Source: Lachnospiraceae bacterium | GTDB lineage: Bacteria; Bacillota; Clostridia; Lachnospirales; Lachnospiraceae | Length of the DNA stretch: 64,000 nt | Direction: 5' to 3' | Assembly: GCA_029068555.1 (NCBI GenBank) | Contig: JAIECJ010000030.1 | Coordinates: 1-64,000 of the forward strand | Shown here: piece by piece, positions 32,699-40,968 of the stretch | Numbering within the stretch: the stretch's first letter is position 1 | Layout: every line of letters starts with the position of its first letter | The notes under the pieces: generated by a model | Told to the model about the DNA's origin: nothing | The model's database searches: none | The model's input: the letters and a program-made list of their open reading frames with translations, nothing else | Position numbers and translations under genes: made by a program

Positions 32699-34474
32699 AT
32701 GAAAAGCTTGCTAAAGTACATAAAAGATTACAAAAAAGAAAGCATTCTGGCACCTCTGTTCAAGATGCTCGAGGCTTCCTTTGAGCTGATGGTGCCGCTT
32801 GTCATGGCGGCAATTATTGACAACGGCATCGCAAACAGCGACACGCGGTATATCTTTCAGATGGGGGCAGTGCTGGTGCTGCTGGCAGCAGTGGGGCTTG
32901 CCAGCTCTGTGACGGCGCAGTATTTTAGTGCGAAGGCGGCAGTCGGTTTTGCGACAAAGCTGAGAAATGCCCTGTTTTCGCACATACAGGGATTGTCCTA
33001 CACAGAGCTTGACACTATTGGAACCAGCACACTCATCACGCGCATGACAAGCGATGTCAATCAGATACAAAACGGTGTGAATCTGACGCTGCGTCTGCTG
33101 CTGCGCTCTCCGTTTATCGTTTTCGGTGCAATGGTGATGGCGTTTACGGTGGACGTGCAGGCAGCGCTCATTTTTGTGGTGACGATTCCTCTGCTCGCTG
33201 TTGTTGTGTTCGGGATTATGCTTGTCAGTATGCCGCTGTACAAAAAAGTGCAGGCAGCGCTCGACAAAATCCTCGGGAGAACGCGTGAAAATCTTGCTGG
33301 TGCCCGTGTTATCCGTGCATTTTGTAACGAGGAGTCGGAGACAGCGGATTTCGAGCAGGAGAATGAGCTGCTCCTGAATACACAGGTCTTTGTCGGTAAG
33401 ATTTCTGCGGCGATGAATCCAGTGACCTATATTATTATTAATATTGCGCTTGTCGTGCTTCTGTGGACAGGGGCTGTCCGTGTGGACAACGGCATCATCA
33501 CACAGGGCGAGGTAGTCGCGCTGGTAAACTATATGTCGCAGATTCTGGTGGAGCTTGTCAAGATGGCAAATCTTATCATACAGCTTACAAAGGCACTCGC
33601 CTGTGCAAAGCGTGTTGAGGGCATCTTTGGCATCACGTCCAGCATGGAGAACGGCACCCTTGGCAAAAAGGATACAAATGTCATAAATGGTAAGACTGAT
33701 GACGAAAATGCCGCGATTATGTTTGAACATGTCAGTCTCACCTACAGCGGCGGTGGGGACGAATCCCTGACGGATATTGACTTTGTCGTGAAAAAAGGTG
33801 AGACGGTCGGCATTATAGGCGGTACAGGCTCTGGCAAGACTTCGGTGGTCAATCTGATTCCGCGCTTTTACGATGCGACAAAAGGGCGCGTGATTGTAGA
33901 CGGCTTTCCAGTCAGGGATTACGAGATATCCGCGCTGCGGGAAAAAATCGGCGTTGTTCCGCAAAAGGCTGTATTGTTCAAAGGAACAATACGCGAAAAT
34001 CTTCTGTGGGGGAACGAAAATGCCACAGAGCAGGATATTGAGGATGCACTGCGCATCTCGCAGGCGAAAGAGTTTGTGGACACCAAGGACGGCAGGCTTG
34101 ACTTTATGATTGCCCAGGGGGGTAAGAACCTCTCTGGTGGTCAGAAACAGCGTCTTACGATCGCGCGCGCTATTGTGCGGAAACCCGGGATTCTGATTCT
34201 CGACGACAGCGCTTCGGCGCTTGACTTTGCCACAGATGCGAAGCTCCGTGCGGCAGTCAAGGATATGGGAAATGACATGACTGTCATAATTGTGTCACAG
34301 CGCGCGGCATCTATTCAGTATGCTGATAAAATTGTTGTGATGGACGACGGCGCAGTGGCAGGAATCGGCACGCATGAACAGCTGCTTGCAGACAATGTGA
34401 TTTATCAGGAAATTTATTATTCCCAGTTTCCGGATAAAAAAGAAAAAGCTGCGGATGAACAGGCGCGGAGGTAA
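32699..34474 (+). CDS. ABC exporter half-transporter with degenerate catalytic site
   Basis: This 591-aa half-transporter has six membrane helices (about residues 20-310) and a C-terminal nucleotide-binding domain: Walker A GGTGSGKTS (about 374-382), LSGGQKQR, Walker B ILILDDSAS. The usual catalytic Glu after Walker B is Asp here, which is typical for the degenerate partner of heterodimeric exporters such as BmrCD or TM287/288. Such pairs export drugs, lipids or peptides. The partner gene starts six bases after its stop codon. The start follows AAAGGGG. The leader contains four 14-bp tandem repeats. The substrate is unknown. Confidence 0.93.
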   Translation: MKSLLKYIKDYKKESILAPLFKMLEASFELMVPLVMAAIIDNGIANSDTRYIFQMGAVLVLLAAVGLASSVTAQYFSAKAAVGFATKLRNALFSHIQGLSYTELDTIGTSTLITRMTSDVNQIQNGVNLTLRLLLRSPFIVFGAMVMAFTVDVQAALIFVVTIPLLAVVVFGIMLVSMPLYKKVQAALDKILGRTRENLAGARVIRAFCNEESETADFEQENELLLNTQVFVGKISAAMNPVTYIIINIALVVLLWTGAVRVDNGIITQGEVVALVNYMSQILVELVKMANLIIQLTKALACAKRVEGIFGITSSMENGTLGKKDTNVINGKTDDENAAIMFEHVSLTYSGGGDESLTDIDFVVKKGETVGIIGGTGSGKTSVVNLIPRFYDATKGRVIVDGFPVRDYEISALREKIGVVPQKAVLFKGTIRENLLWGNENATEQDIEDALRISQAKEFVDTKDGRLDFMIAQGGKNLSGGQKQRLTIARAIVRKPGILILDDSASALDFATDAKLRAAVKDMGNDMTVIIVSQRAASIQYADKIVVMDDGAVAGIGTHEQLLADNVIYQEIYYSQFPDKKEKAADEQARR

Positions 34475-34479
34475 TCAGA

Positions 34480-36252
34480 ATGAAAGACAAGAAGAAATCA
34501 ATAGATAACGCTTCAAACAAAGAAATTTTAAAAAAGGTATTAGACCACATCGGAAAATACAAATTTTTCCTGTTTTTTTCCATTGTGCTTGCGGCAGTTT
34601 CGGTAATACTTACCTTATATATACCCATTCTGACAGGTCAGGCGGTGGACTGTATTCTTGGCCCAGGGGCAGTAGACTTTGACGGGATTTGGGATATACT
34701 AAAGAAGATGGCAGTCATTATCGTATTGACGGCAGTGGTGCAGTGGGTCATGAACACCTGCAACAACAAGATTGCCTATCAGGTCGTGCGCGATGTGCGC
34801 GACGAGGCGTTTAAGAAATTGCAGATACTGCCGCTCAAGTATATTGACGGACATTCCCACGGCGACATTGTGAGCCGTGTCATTGCGGATGTAGATCAGT
34901 TTTCTGATGGACTGCTCATGGGATTTACCCAGCTTTTCACCGGCGTGGTGACAATTATCGGCACGTTGGTCTTTATGTTTTCCATCAACGTGTCAACAAC
35001 GGTCGTTGTCGTGATACTGACACCATTGTCATTTTTTATCGCAGGCTTTATCGCCAAAAGAACGTTTAGCATGTCGAAGCTCCAGTCGGAAACGCGCGGC
35101 GAACAGACGGCGCTGATAGACGAGATGATTGGCAATGAAAAAGTCGTGAAAGCGTTTGGGCATGAGCCGCAGGTGATGGAACAGTTCACCGAAATCAATG
35201 CACGTCTGCAAAAGGCAAGCGTCAAAGCAATCTTTTTCTCCTCGCTGACCAATCCCTGTACGCGCTTTGTCAACAGCCTTGTCTATGCGGGCGTCGGAAT
35301 CCTTGGCGCATTCCTTGCGATAAGAGGCTACATCAGCGTAGGGCAGCTCACAAGCTTCTTAAGCTATGCAAACCAGTATACGAAGCCCTTTAACGAGATA
35401 TCAGGCGTGGTGACGGAGCTGCAGACAGCGCTGGCGTGCGCGGGCAGGGTGTTTGCGTTTATCGAGGAGGAGCCGCAGATACCGGAGGCGGACAATGCGG
35501 CAGTATTACAGGCGCCGAAGGGCAACATTACGATGCGAAACGTCAGCTTTTCATACAATCCTGACCAGAAGCTGATACAGGATTTTAACCTTGAAGTGAG
35601 GTCTGGTCAGCGTGTGGCAATTGTGGGACCGACCGGGTGCGGAAAAACAACTGTCATAAATTTGCTCATGCGGTTCTATGATGTTAATAGTGGAAGTATT
35701 CAGATAGATGGCATTGACATCAGGGATATGACGAGAAAAAGCCTGCGGGAGAGCTTCGGCATGGTCTTGCAGGAGACATGGCTCCACGCGGGCACGATAC
35801 GGGAAAACATCGTGATGGGGAAGCCGGACGCCACAGATGACGAGGTTATCGCAGCGGCGAAGGCGGCTCATGCACACAGCTTTATCAAACGTCTGCCGAT
35901 GGGGTATGATACTGTGATTACAGAGGATGGCGGCAGTCTCTCACAGGGACAGAAACAGCTTTTGTGTATCACGCGCGTGATGCTTTGCCTGCCTCCAATG
36001 CTGATTCTCGACGAGGCGACCTCCTCCATCGACACACGCACCGAGATAAAGATTTCGCAGGCGTTCAACACGATGATGAAGGGGAGAACGAGCTTTATCG
36101 TGGCGCACAGGCTTTCCACGATTCGGGAGGCGGACATTATCCTTGTCATGAAGGATGGAAACATTATTGAGCAGGGCAGCCATGAAACGCTATTAAATAA
36201 GGAAGGCGGATTTTATGCGAAGCTGTATAATGCTCAGTTTGAATTGGGCTGA
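34480..36252 (+). CDS. ABC exporter half-transporter with intact catalytic site
   Basis: This 590-aa partner of the preceding gene has six membrane helices and a nucleotide-binding domain with Walker A GPTGCGKTT, Walker B MLILDEATSS with the catalytic Glu, and the switch His in IVAHRLST. The signature reads LSQGQKQLL instead of LSGGQ, the usual complement in asymmetric pairs: the canonical ATP site forms from this Walker B and the partner's LSGGQ. Its ribosome-binding site (GGAGG) lies inside the end of the first gene, so the pair is tightly coupled. Confidence 0.94.
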   Translation: MKDKKKSIDNASNKEILKKVLDHIGKYKFFLFFSIVLAAVSVILTLYIPILTGQAVDCILGPGAVDFDGIWDILKKMAVIIVLTAVVQWVMNTCNNKIAYQVVRDVRDEAFKKLQILPLKYIDGHSHGDIVSRVIADVDQFSDGLLMGFTQLFTGVVTIIGTLVFMFSINVSTTVVVVILTPLSFFIAGFIAKRTFSMSKLQSETRGEQTALIDEMIGNEKVVKAFGHEPQVMEQFTEINARLQKASVKAIFFSSLTNPCTRFVNSLVYAGVGILGAFLAIRGYISVGQLTSFLSYANQYTKPFNEISGVVTELQTALACAGRVFAFIEEEPQIPEADNAAVLQAPKGNITMRNVSFSYNPDQKLIQDFNLEVRSGQRVAIVGPTGCGKTTVINLLMRFYDVNSGSIQIDGIDIRDMTRKSLRESFGMVLQETWLHAGTIRENIVMGKPDATDDEVIAAAKAAHAHSFIKRLPMGYDTVITEDGGSLSQGQKQLLCITRVMLCLPPMLILDEATSSIDTRTEIKISQAFNTMMKGRTSFIVAHRLSTIREADIILVMKDGNIIEQGSHETLLNKEGGFYAKLYNAQFELG

Positions 36253-36262
36253 CAAAGTACCC

Positions 36263-36288
36263 GTTACTGGAGCAGAGTGAACAGTAAC
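36263..36288 (+). repeat. Family D hairpin repeat, copy D3
   Basis: A 26-bp hairpin with a perfect 7-bp stem GTTACTG/CAGTAAC and loop GAGCAGAGTGAA. It begins ten bases after the exporter stop codon and ends 27 bases before the MraY-like start. It is the best-formed copy of the family. Read in reverse, its first 12 bases (GTTACTGTTCAC) equal the end of family A. Confidence 0.75.
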
Positions 36289-36315
36289 GATGCAGGCAAG
36301 AATGGAGACATTAAA

Positions 36316-37287
36316 ATGATAAATAAATTTCTGAATGTATCGGATTATGGTATTATTGGATTTGTGGGAGTCGCGTTTGCATACATTCTGACCAGTATAA
36401 TGCTGGCAGCGGGGATGAACAAACTTCCGCGGGATCATGGACGGGAGTTTGCACATGATGGCGGGCTGTCGGCGGGAAAACCACGCGGCGCAGGGTTTGT
36501 GTTTATTCTTGTGTTCGTGCTGGCTATGCTTGTTTTCGGAAATGTTGACCGAGAAATGCTGATTTATCTGATTCTCACTGTTGCTGCAATGATGACAGGA
36601 TACCTTGATGACTGCGCGAAAGTATCATGGGGAGAACTGCGTAAGGGACTGCTTGACTTGGTTATTGCTGTGATGACGGCAGTGACGATGGTCAACTTCA
36701 ATGGAAGTGACGTGACAATTGCCCTTACGGGGCAGGTTATTGCCTTTCCGCCGCTTGTTTATGGTGCGCTTGCGGTGATACTTGTATGGGGCTCTATCAA
36801 CGTGACGAACTGCGCGGACGGTGTTGACGGCCTGTCTGGGACACTGACGGGAATTACGCTTTTTACAGTCTATATGATTATGACCAGAATGGGTGCGGCA
36901 TACGAATTTTCTTATTCGATATTGTTGTTTATCGCGTGCGTGCTCGGCTATTTATGGTTTAATGCAACGCCGAGCCGCCTGCTTATGGGGGATGCAGGTT
37001 CCCGCGCGATGGGACTTTTTATTGCAATTGCCGTGATGAAAACAGGCAGCCCGTTCCTGTACCTGCCTGTGGCATTTGTTCTTATGGCGGACGGCGGTAT
37101 TGGTCTTGTGAAAGTGTCACTTCTGCGCTTTCTGCACATTAAGATACTCACAAAAATTCGGACGCCGCTTCACGACCATGTCCGCAAAAACCTAGGATGG
37201 TCAAATGCCCAGACCGTGTTTAAATTTGCCATTATACAGATTATGATATCAGCAGCTGTGCTGTGGGTGATAGCTGTGCAGAAATAA
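36316..37287 (+). CDS. MraY/WecA-family phospho-sugar transferase (MraY-like)
   Basis: This 323-aa polytopic protein has about ten helices and the polyprenyl-phosphate phosphosugar transferase motifs: GLSAGKPRGAGFVF, MTGYLDDCAK with the paired Asp, NCADGVDGLSG, GDAGSRAMG, and the LHDHVRKNLGW cytoplasmic loop typical of MraY. MraY moves phospho-MurNAc-pentapeptide to undecaprenyl phosphate (lipid I). The gene is outside any division and cell wall cluster and the sequence is rather divergent, so it may be a second copy or serve another polymer. I chose ATG 36316 after GGAGA; the frame upstream crosses the D hairpin. A terminator follows. Confidence 0.83.
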   Translation: MINKFLNVSDYGIIGFVGVAFAYILTSIMLAAGMNKLPRDHGREFAHDGGLSAGKPRGAGFVFILVFVLAMLVFGNVDREMLIYLILTVAAMMTGYLDDCAKVSWGELRKGLLDLVIAVMTAVTMVNFNGSDVTIALTGQVIAFPPLVYGALAVILVWGSINVTNCADGVDGLSGTLTGITLFTVYMIMTRMGAAYEFSYSILLFIACVLGYLWFNATPSRLLMGDAGSRAMGLFIAIAVMKTGSPFLYLPVAFVLMADGGIGLVKVSLLRFLHIKILTKIRTPLHDHVRKNLGWSNAQTVFKFAIIQIMISAAVLWVIAVQK

Positions 37288-37316
37288 ATTTACGGTTTAT
37301 GTTAATAATCAGATAC

Positions 37317-37347
37317 AAATGCAGTCTCAGATGGGGCTGCATTTTTT
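37317..37347 (+). terminator. Intrinsic terminator after the MraY-like gene
   Basis: AAATGCAG/CTGCATTT stem with a 12-base loop, followed by T residues. Confidence 0.85.
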
Positions 37348-37444
37348 GCACAGAAGTATCTGTGGAAAGATTGTCGGTAGAGTGCGAATAGGGACGCGGA
37401 ATGGAGATGTGAAAATAAAGGAAATAGAAAATTGAATAACACCA

Positions 37445-37472
37445 TTAAGTTTTTTTTAAAATATTCCGACAT
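37445..37472 (+). promoter_or_regulatory. Candidate flagellar sigma-28 promoter
   Basis: TTAAGTTT (37445-37452), 12 bases and TCCGACAT (37465-37472) resemble the sigma-28 (SigD) consensus TAAAGTTT-N11-GCCGATAA, with one extra spacer base. It lies about 70 bases upstream of the large flagellum-associated gene. Confidence 0.45.
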
Positions 37473-37539
37473 ATATATCAAATAGTAGTCTTAAAAAACG
37501 AAAAGGATATAAGACTGATAGAAAGAGCAGGGAATGTGT

Positions 37540-40500
37540 ATGAATTTAACGATTGATGCGCAGCGTCCCGTCTCTGGATCAGGCAGTACCGAAAACACTA
37601 CAACTACATATAAACCATCCGCTCACACACAGGGTACAGGAACTGTATCGAGGAGTGGATACACACTGGACATCGCTGATAAAGTTATGGATAACGAGGC
37701 ATACGGAGGTCATGGACTGACCGCTGAAGATATTATGCAGCAGGCGGCTAATTCGAATGCTCAATCCAAGAAAGACTTTATGATAGTGATGTCCAGCTGC
37801 GTTTCGGGGGAAGATCTTCAGAGAATGCAGGAGGAAGGTTTCCAGCCGGGATGCACGGATGTAGAAACATATGTGACGATTGTAGACAGAATCAAGGTAA
37901 CGCTGGCACAGGCGGGAGTAGAAGTTGCGGGATACAATGACGGACTTGATGTGGAAACAATAGAACAGATAACAGGAAGCAGGGTGGATGCAAATTCACT
38001 GATAAAGCAGCTTTCAGATGCATTGCAGAAAAGCGATATACCTGTCACAAATGACAATATTGCAGAACTTGTCAGTGCAGTGCTGGAGGCGTCCGGCATC
38101 GGAGAGTTGTCGGAGGATGCTGTAAAGTATCTGGTGGTAAACGGAAAAGCTCCTACAATTGAAAATATGTACAAAGCACAGTACTCAAGCGCGGAAAGTA
38201 TCAGACAGTCCCAGGGCTACTACAGCGATGGGGCAGGAAACAGTGGCAGATATTATGCAAAAAAGGCGGACGACATCAACTGGGATAATCTGGAGCAGAA
38301 GATTGACTCCGTTGTGAAGCAGGCAGGGCTGGACACCGATACAGATACGAAAGCGCAGGCGGTAGAGAATGCAAAGTGGCTTGTGACAAACGGCATTGAA
38401 CTCAATGCGAAAAATCTTGCCATGGTCACAGACCTCAAAAATCTGTCTCTGCCCATGGATCAGAGCGATATTGCCGACATGTGCGTCACTGCCATGGAGA
38501 ACGGAAAAGCACCTGCGCAGGCTGACATGACAGGGGAATCATCCATAGCACAGCAGGCGCATGAAATCATGGAGCAGGCAGCTAACATTTCCGACGAGGC
38601 AGTTCATGAGACTGTGGAATCGGGCAAAGAAATCAATATCAAAAATCTTGCAGAAGCACAGCGTCAGATTGATGCGCATACTGCTTCCAATGTAGATGCG
38701 GAAAAAGCATCTGCTGATAATAAAGGCGCAGAGATTTTAGAAGAGGAATCAGATGTAGATGCGGTTGACGAGACAGCCCTGAAGGAAGTACAGGCAAGAA
38801 GGCAGCTGGAAGAAATCCGTCTGATGATGACAGAGGAGGCAAACAGGCACTTGCTGCGTGCAGGAATTTCTGTCGATACAACAGAGCTGTCAAAACTGGT
38901 CGAAGCCTTGAAAGCAGCGGAAAACAATATTCGTTCCATTCTGTTTCAGGGAGAAAATGCGGCTCAGAACGAACAGCGCGCACTTATATATGAAGAAACG
39001 ATTTCCCGAACAAAGGAGCTGGCAGGGATGCCGGCGGCCGTACTCGGAAAATTATTGTCAAAGATACCACAGAGTACACTGCTCCATATCCATGAGGCAG
39101 GCAGGGAGCTTGAGAACCAGCTCAACGAACAAAATCAGAATGAAAATAACGGCAGTGCCAGCCAGAACCAACAGGGCAAAGCGTCGGCAGCATATGAAAC
39201 GCTGATGACAGAGCCGCGCAAGGACTTAGGAGACAGGATTAGCAAGGCATTTCGGAATATTGATGATATACTCACTGACATGGGACTTGAGACTAGTGAG
39301 TCGAACAGGCGCGCAGTCAGAATCCTGGGCTATAACAGCATGGATATTTCGGAGGAAAACATCAATGCCGTAAAGGCGGCGGATAGTCAGGTAACAGGTG
39401 TGATAAGCAGGATGACTCCGGCCACAACCCTGCAGATGATCCGGGAGCAGAAAAACCCGCTTGAAATGACAATGAAAGAGCTGGAAGCGTATCTGGACAG
39501 CAGGGATTCAGAACCAGCAGCGGATGCGGAGAAATATTCCAGATTTTTGCAACGGCTTGACAGAAGCAATGGAATCAGCCAGGATGAGCGCGAGGCGTAC
39601 ATTGGCATATACAGGATGTTCCGGCAGATAGAAAAATCGGACGGTGCAGTGATAGGAAGTCTTGTTGCGACAGGTGCGCAGGTAAACTTCAAAAATATGC
39701 TCTCTGCAGTCCGGACAGCGGCGGATAAAAATATGGATGTCCGTGTAGACGACGGTTTTGGCGGATTGGAAAATCTTATCACAAAGGGAAAAGCAATTGA
39801 CGCACAGATTCAGGCTGGTTACCAGAACCGATCAGGCAGTGAATCTCAGCAGCAGACCACAGAGGACACTGCGGCGCAGGAGAAGTATTACGCCAGACTT
39901 TCTGGTGAAATCAATGATGAACTTGCGCAGAACACTGATTTTGACAAACTAAACACAGCAGAAATCTCAGGGGAAACCACGATTGAGCAGTTTGCAGAGA
40001 CTGTAAAAAATACACAGGTTTCTGAAAACAGCGAAGTACGTGTGAAAGAAAAAGCTGAGGACTTAAAGCGTTTTCAAAGTGACATGCATGAGGTGGAACA
40101 GATTGACGAGCAGATTATCAACACACTGGTCGACTATGGTCAGGTAATTAATGTTGACAATATTCAGGCGGCATCCATGCTCATATTTGACAGGGGATCT
40201 GTCTTTAGTAAAGTAATCAGACAGGACGCCAAAGGTGCAGATAGTGCGAAAGAGACAGATGCTCAAGACAGCGAACTGCCAGAAAGCGACGGACTGGACA
40301 GTGATGTGCTGAAACAGGCGGACACATTTGTCGAGAATCTGACAGATGCAAAGCAGGCTGATATCTCTTATCAGGAAATTATCAGTGAGGCGAACAAGGC
40401 AGTGGAGCATATGATATATGAAAATGCTTCCTCACACATTGATGTAAAGGCGGCAAAGGCACTCTATAAAGGTCTGGCGCTTGCAGGAAATCTGGCAAAG

Positions 40501-40914
40501 GAAGAAAATTATGAGATTCCCATGGATATAGACGGAGAGCTTACTTCTGTCAACCTAAAGATTTACCGCAATGCATCACAGACCGGAAAAGTGGCAGTGA
40601 CTTTTGACACAGACAAGTTCGGAAAGGTAGCAGCTGAGTTTGACGTCACGGAGAAACGAATTTCCGGAATGGTTGTGTATGAGAACCGAGCGGGAAAGGC
40701 TGAATTAGAACAGTTAGAGCAGACGGTGACGCAGGAGCTTGGCAGTGCGGGCAATAAGCAGGTCAGCATAAGCCTTGTGCAGACAAAGTCCGTTGATCTG
40801 AACAAGTTTGGACAAGACAGAGATGTCAACAGCAGCAAAGACACAAAAATTTCGACAGGCGAACTGTACCGGACTGCAAAGGCATTCTTAACAGCGCTGA
40901 AGAAGGAAAAATAA
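37540..40914 (+). CDS. Large flagellum-associated protein (DUF6240-like) with FliK-like C terminus
   Basis: This 1124-aa protein has no signal peptide or membrane segment and is rich in Asp, Glu, Gln, Ala and Ser. Short helical units of the type 'NGKAPTIENMYKAQ', 'NGIELNAKNLAMVT' and 'SGKEINIKNLAEAQ' recur every 60-90 residues through its first half. The last 150 residues (IPMDIDGELTSVNLKIYRNA ... GKVAVTFDTDKFGKVAAEFDV ... LEQTVTQELG) resemble the C-terminal domain of hook-length control protein FliK. I believe family members are catalogued as DUF6240. It lies 54 bp upstream of flagellin behind a sigma-28-like promoter, so a role in hook or filament assembly is inferred. The start is ATG 37540; ATG 37534 is an alternative. 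Confidence 0.75.
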   Translation: MNLTIDAQRPVSGSGSTENTTTTYKPSAHTQGTGTVSRSGYTLDIADKVMDNEAYGGHGLTAEDIMQQAANSNAQSKKDFMIVMSSCVSGEDLQRMQEEGFQPGCTDVETYVTIVDRIKVTLAQAGVEVAGYNDGLDVETIEQITGSRVDANSLIKQLSDALQKSDIPVTNDNIAELVSAVLEASGIGELSEDAVKYLVVNGKAPTIENMYKAQYSSAESIRQSQGYYSDGAGNSGRYYAKKADDINWDNLEQKIDSVVKQAGLDTDTDTKAQAVENAKWLVTNGIELNAKNLAMVTDLKNLSLPMDQSDIADMCVTAMENGKAPAQADMTGESSIAQQAHEIMEQAANISDEAVHETVESGKEINIKNLAEAQRQIDAHTASNVDAEKASADNKGAEILEEESDVDAVDETALKEVQARRQLEEIRLMMTEEANRHLLRAGISVDTTELSKLVEALKAAENNIRSILFQGENAAQNEQRALIYEETISRTKELAGMPAAVLGKLLSKIPQSTLLHIHEAGRELENQLNEQNQNENNGSASQNQQGKASAAYETLMTEPRKDLGDRISKAFRNIDDILTDMGLETSESNRRAVRILGYNSMDISEENINAVKAADSQVTGVISRMTPATTLQMIREQKNPLEMTMKELEAYLDSRDSEPAADAEKYSRFLQRLDRSNGISQDEREAYIGIYRMFRQIEKSDGAVIGSLVATGAQVNFKNMLSAVRTAADKNMDVRVDDGFGGLENLITKGKAIDAQIQAGYQNRSGSESQQQTTEDTAAQEKYYARLSGEINDELAQNTDFDKLNTAEISGETTIEQFAETVKNTQVSENSEVRVKEKAEDLKRFQSDMHEVEQIDEQIINTLVDYGQVINVDNIQAASMLIFDRGSVFSKVIRQDAKGADSAKETDAQDSELPESDGLDSDVLKQADTFVENLTDAKQADISYQEIISEANKAVEHMIYENASSHIDVKAAKALYKGLALAGNLAKEENYEIPMDIDGELTSVNLKIYRNASQTGKVAVTFDTDKFGKVAAEFDVTEKRISGMVVYENRAGKAELEQLEQTVTQELGSAGNKQVSISLVQTKSVDLNKFGQDRDVNSSKDTKISTGELYRTAKAFLTALKKEK

Positions 40915-40923
40915 ACAGATTGG

Positions 40924-40952
40924 GTAACTATGAATGTAGAGTGAATAGTTGC
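40924..40952 (+). repeat. Family D hairpin repeat, copy D4, in the flagellin leader
   Basis: GTAACTA and TAGTTGC form the stem around TGAATGTAGAGTGAA (29 bp). The loop end AGAGTGAA is the same as in D3, while the stem bases differ but still pair at six of seven positions. It ends 16 bases before the flagellin start and overlaps the region just ahead of the ribosome-binding site. Confidence 0.6.
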
Positions 40953-40968
40953 GATGGGGAAATAATGC

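Noticed and set aside
32711..33964. 417-codon minus-strand frame opposite the first ABC exporter gene
   Set aside because: It is antisense to a well-supported exporter gene and is Cys/His/Arg-rich, as expected of a shadow frame.
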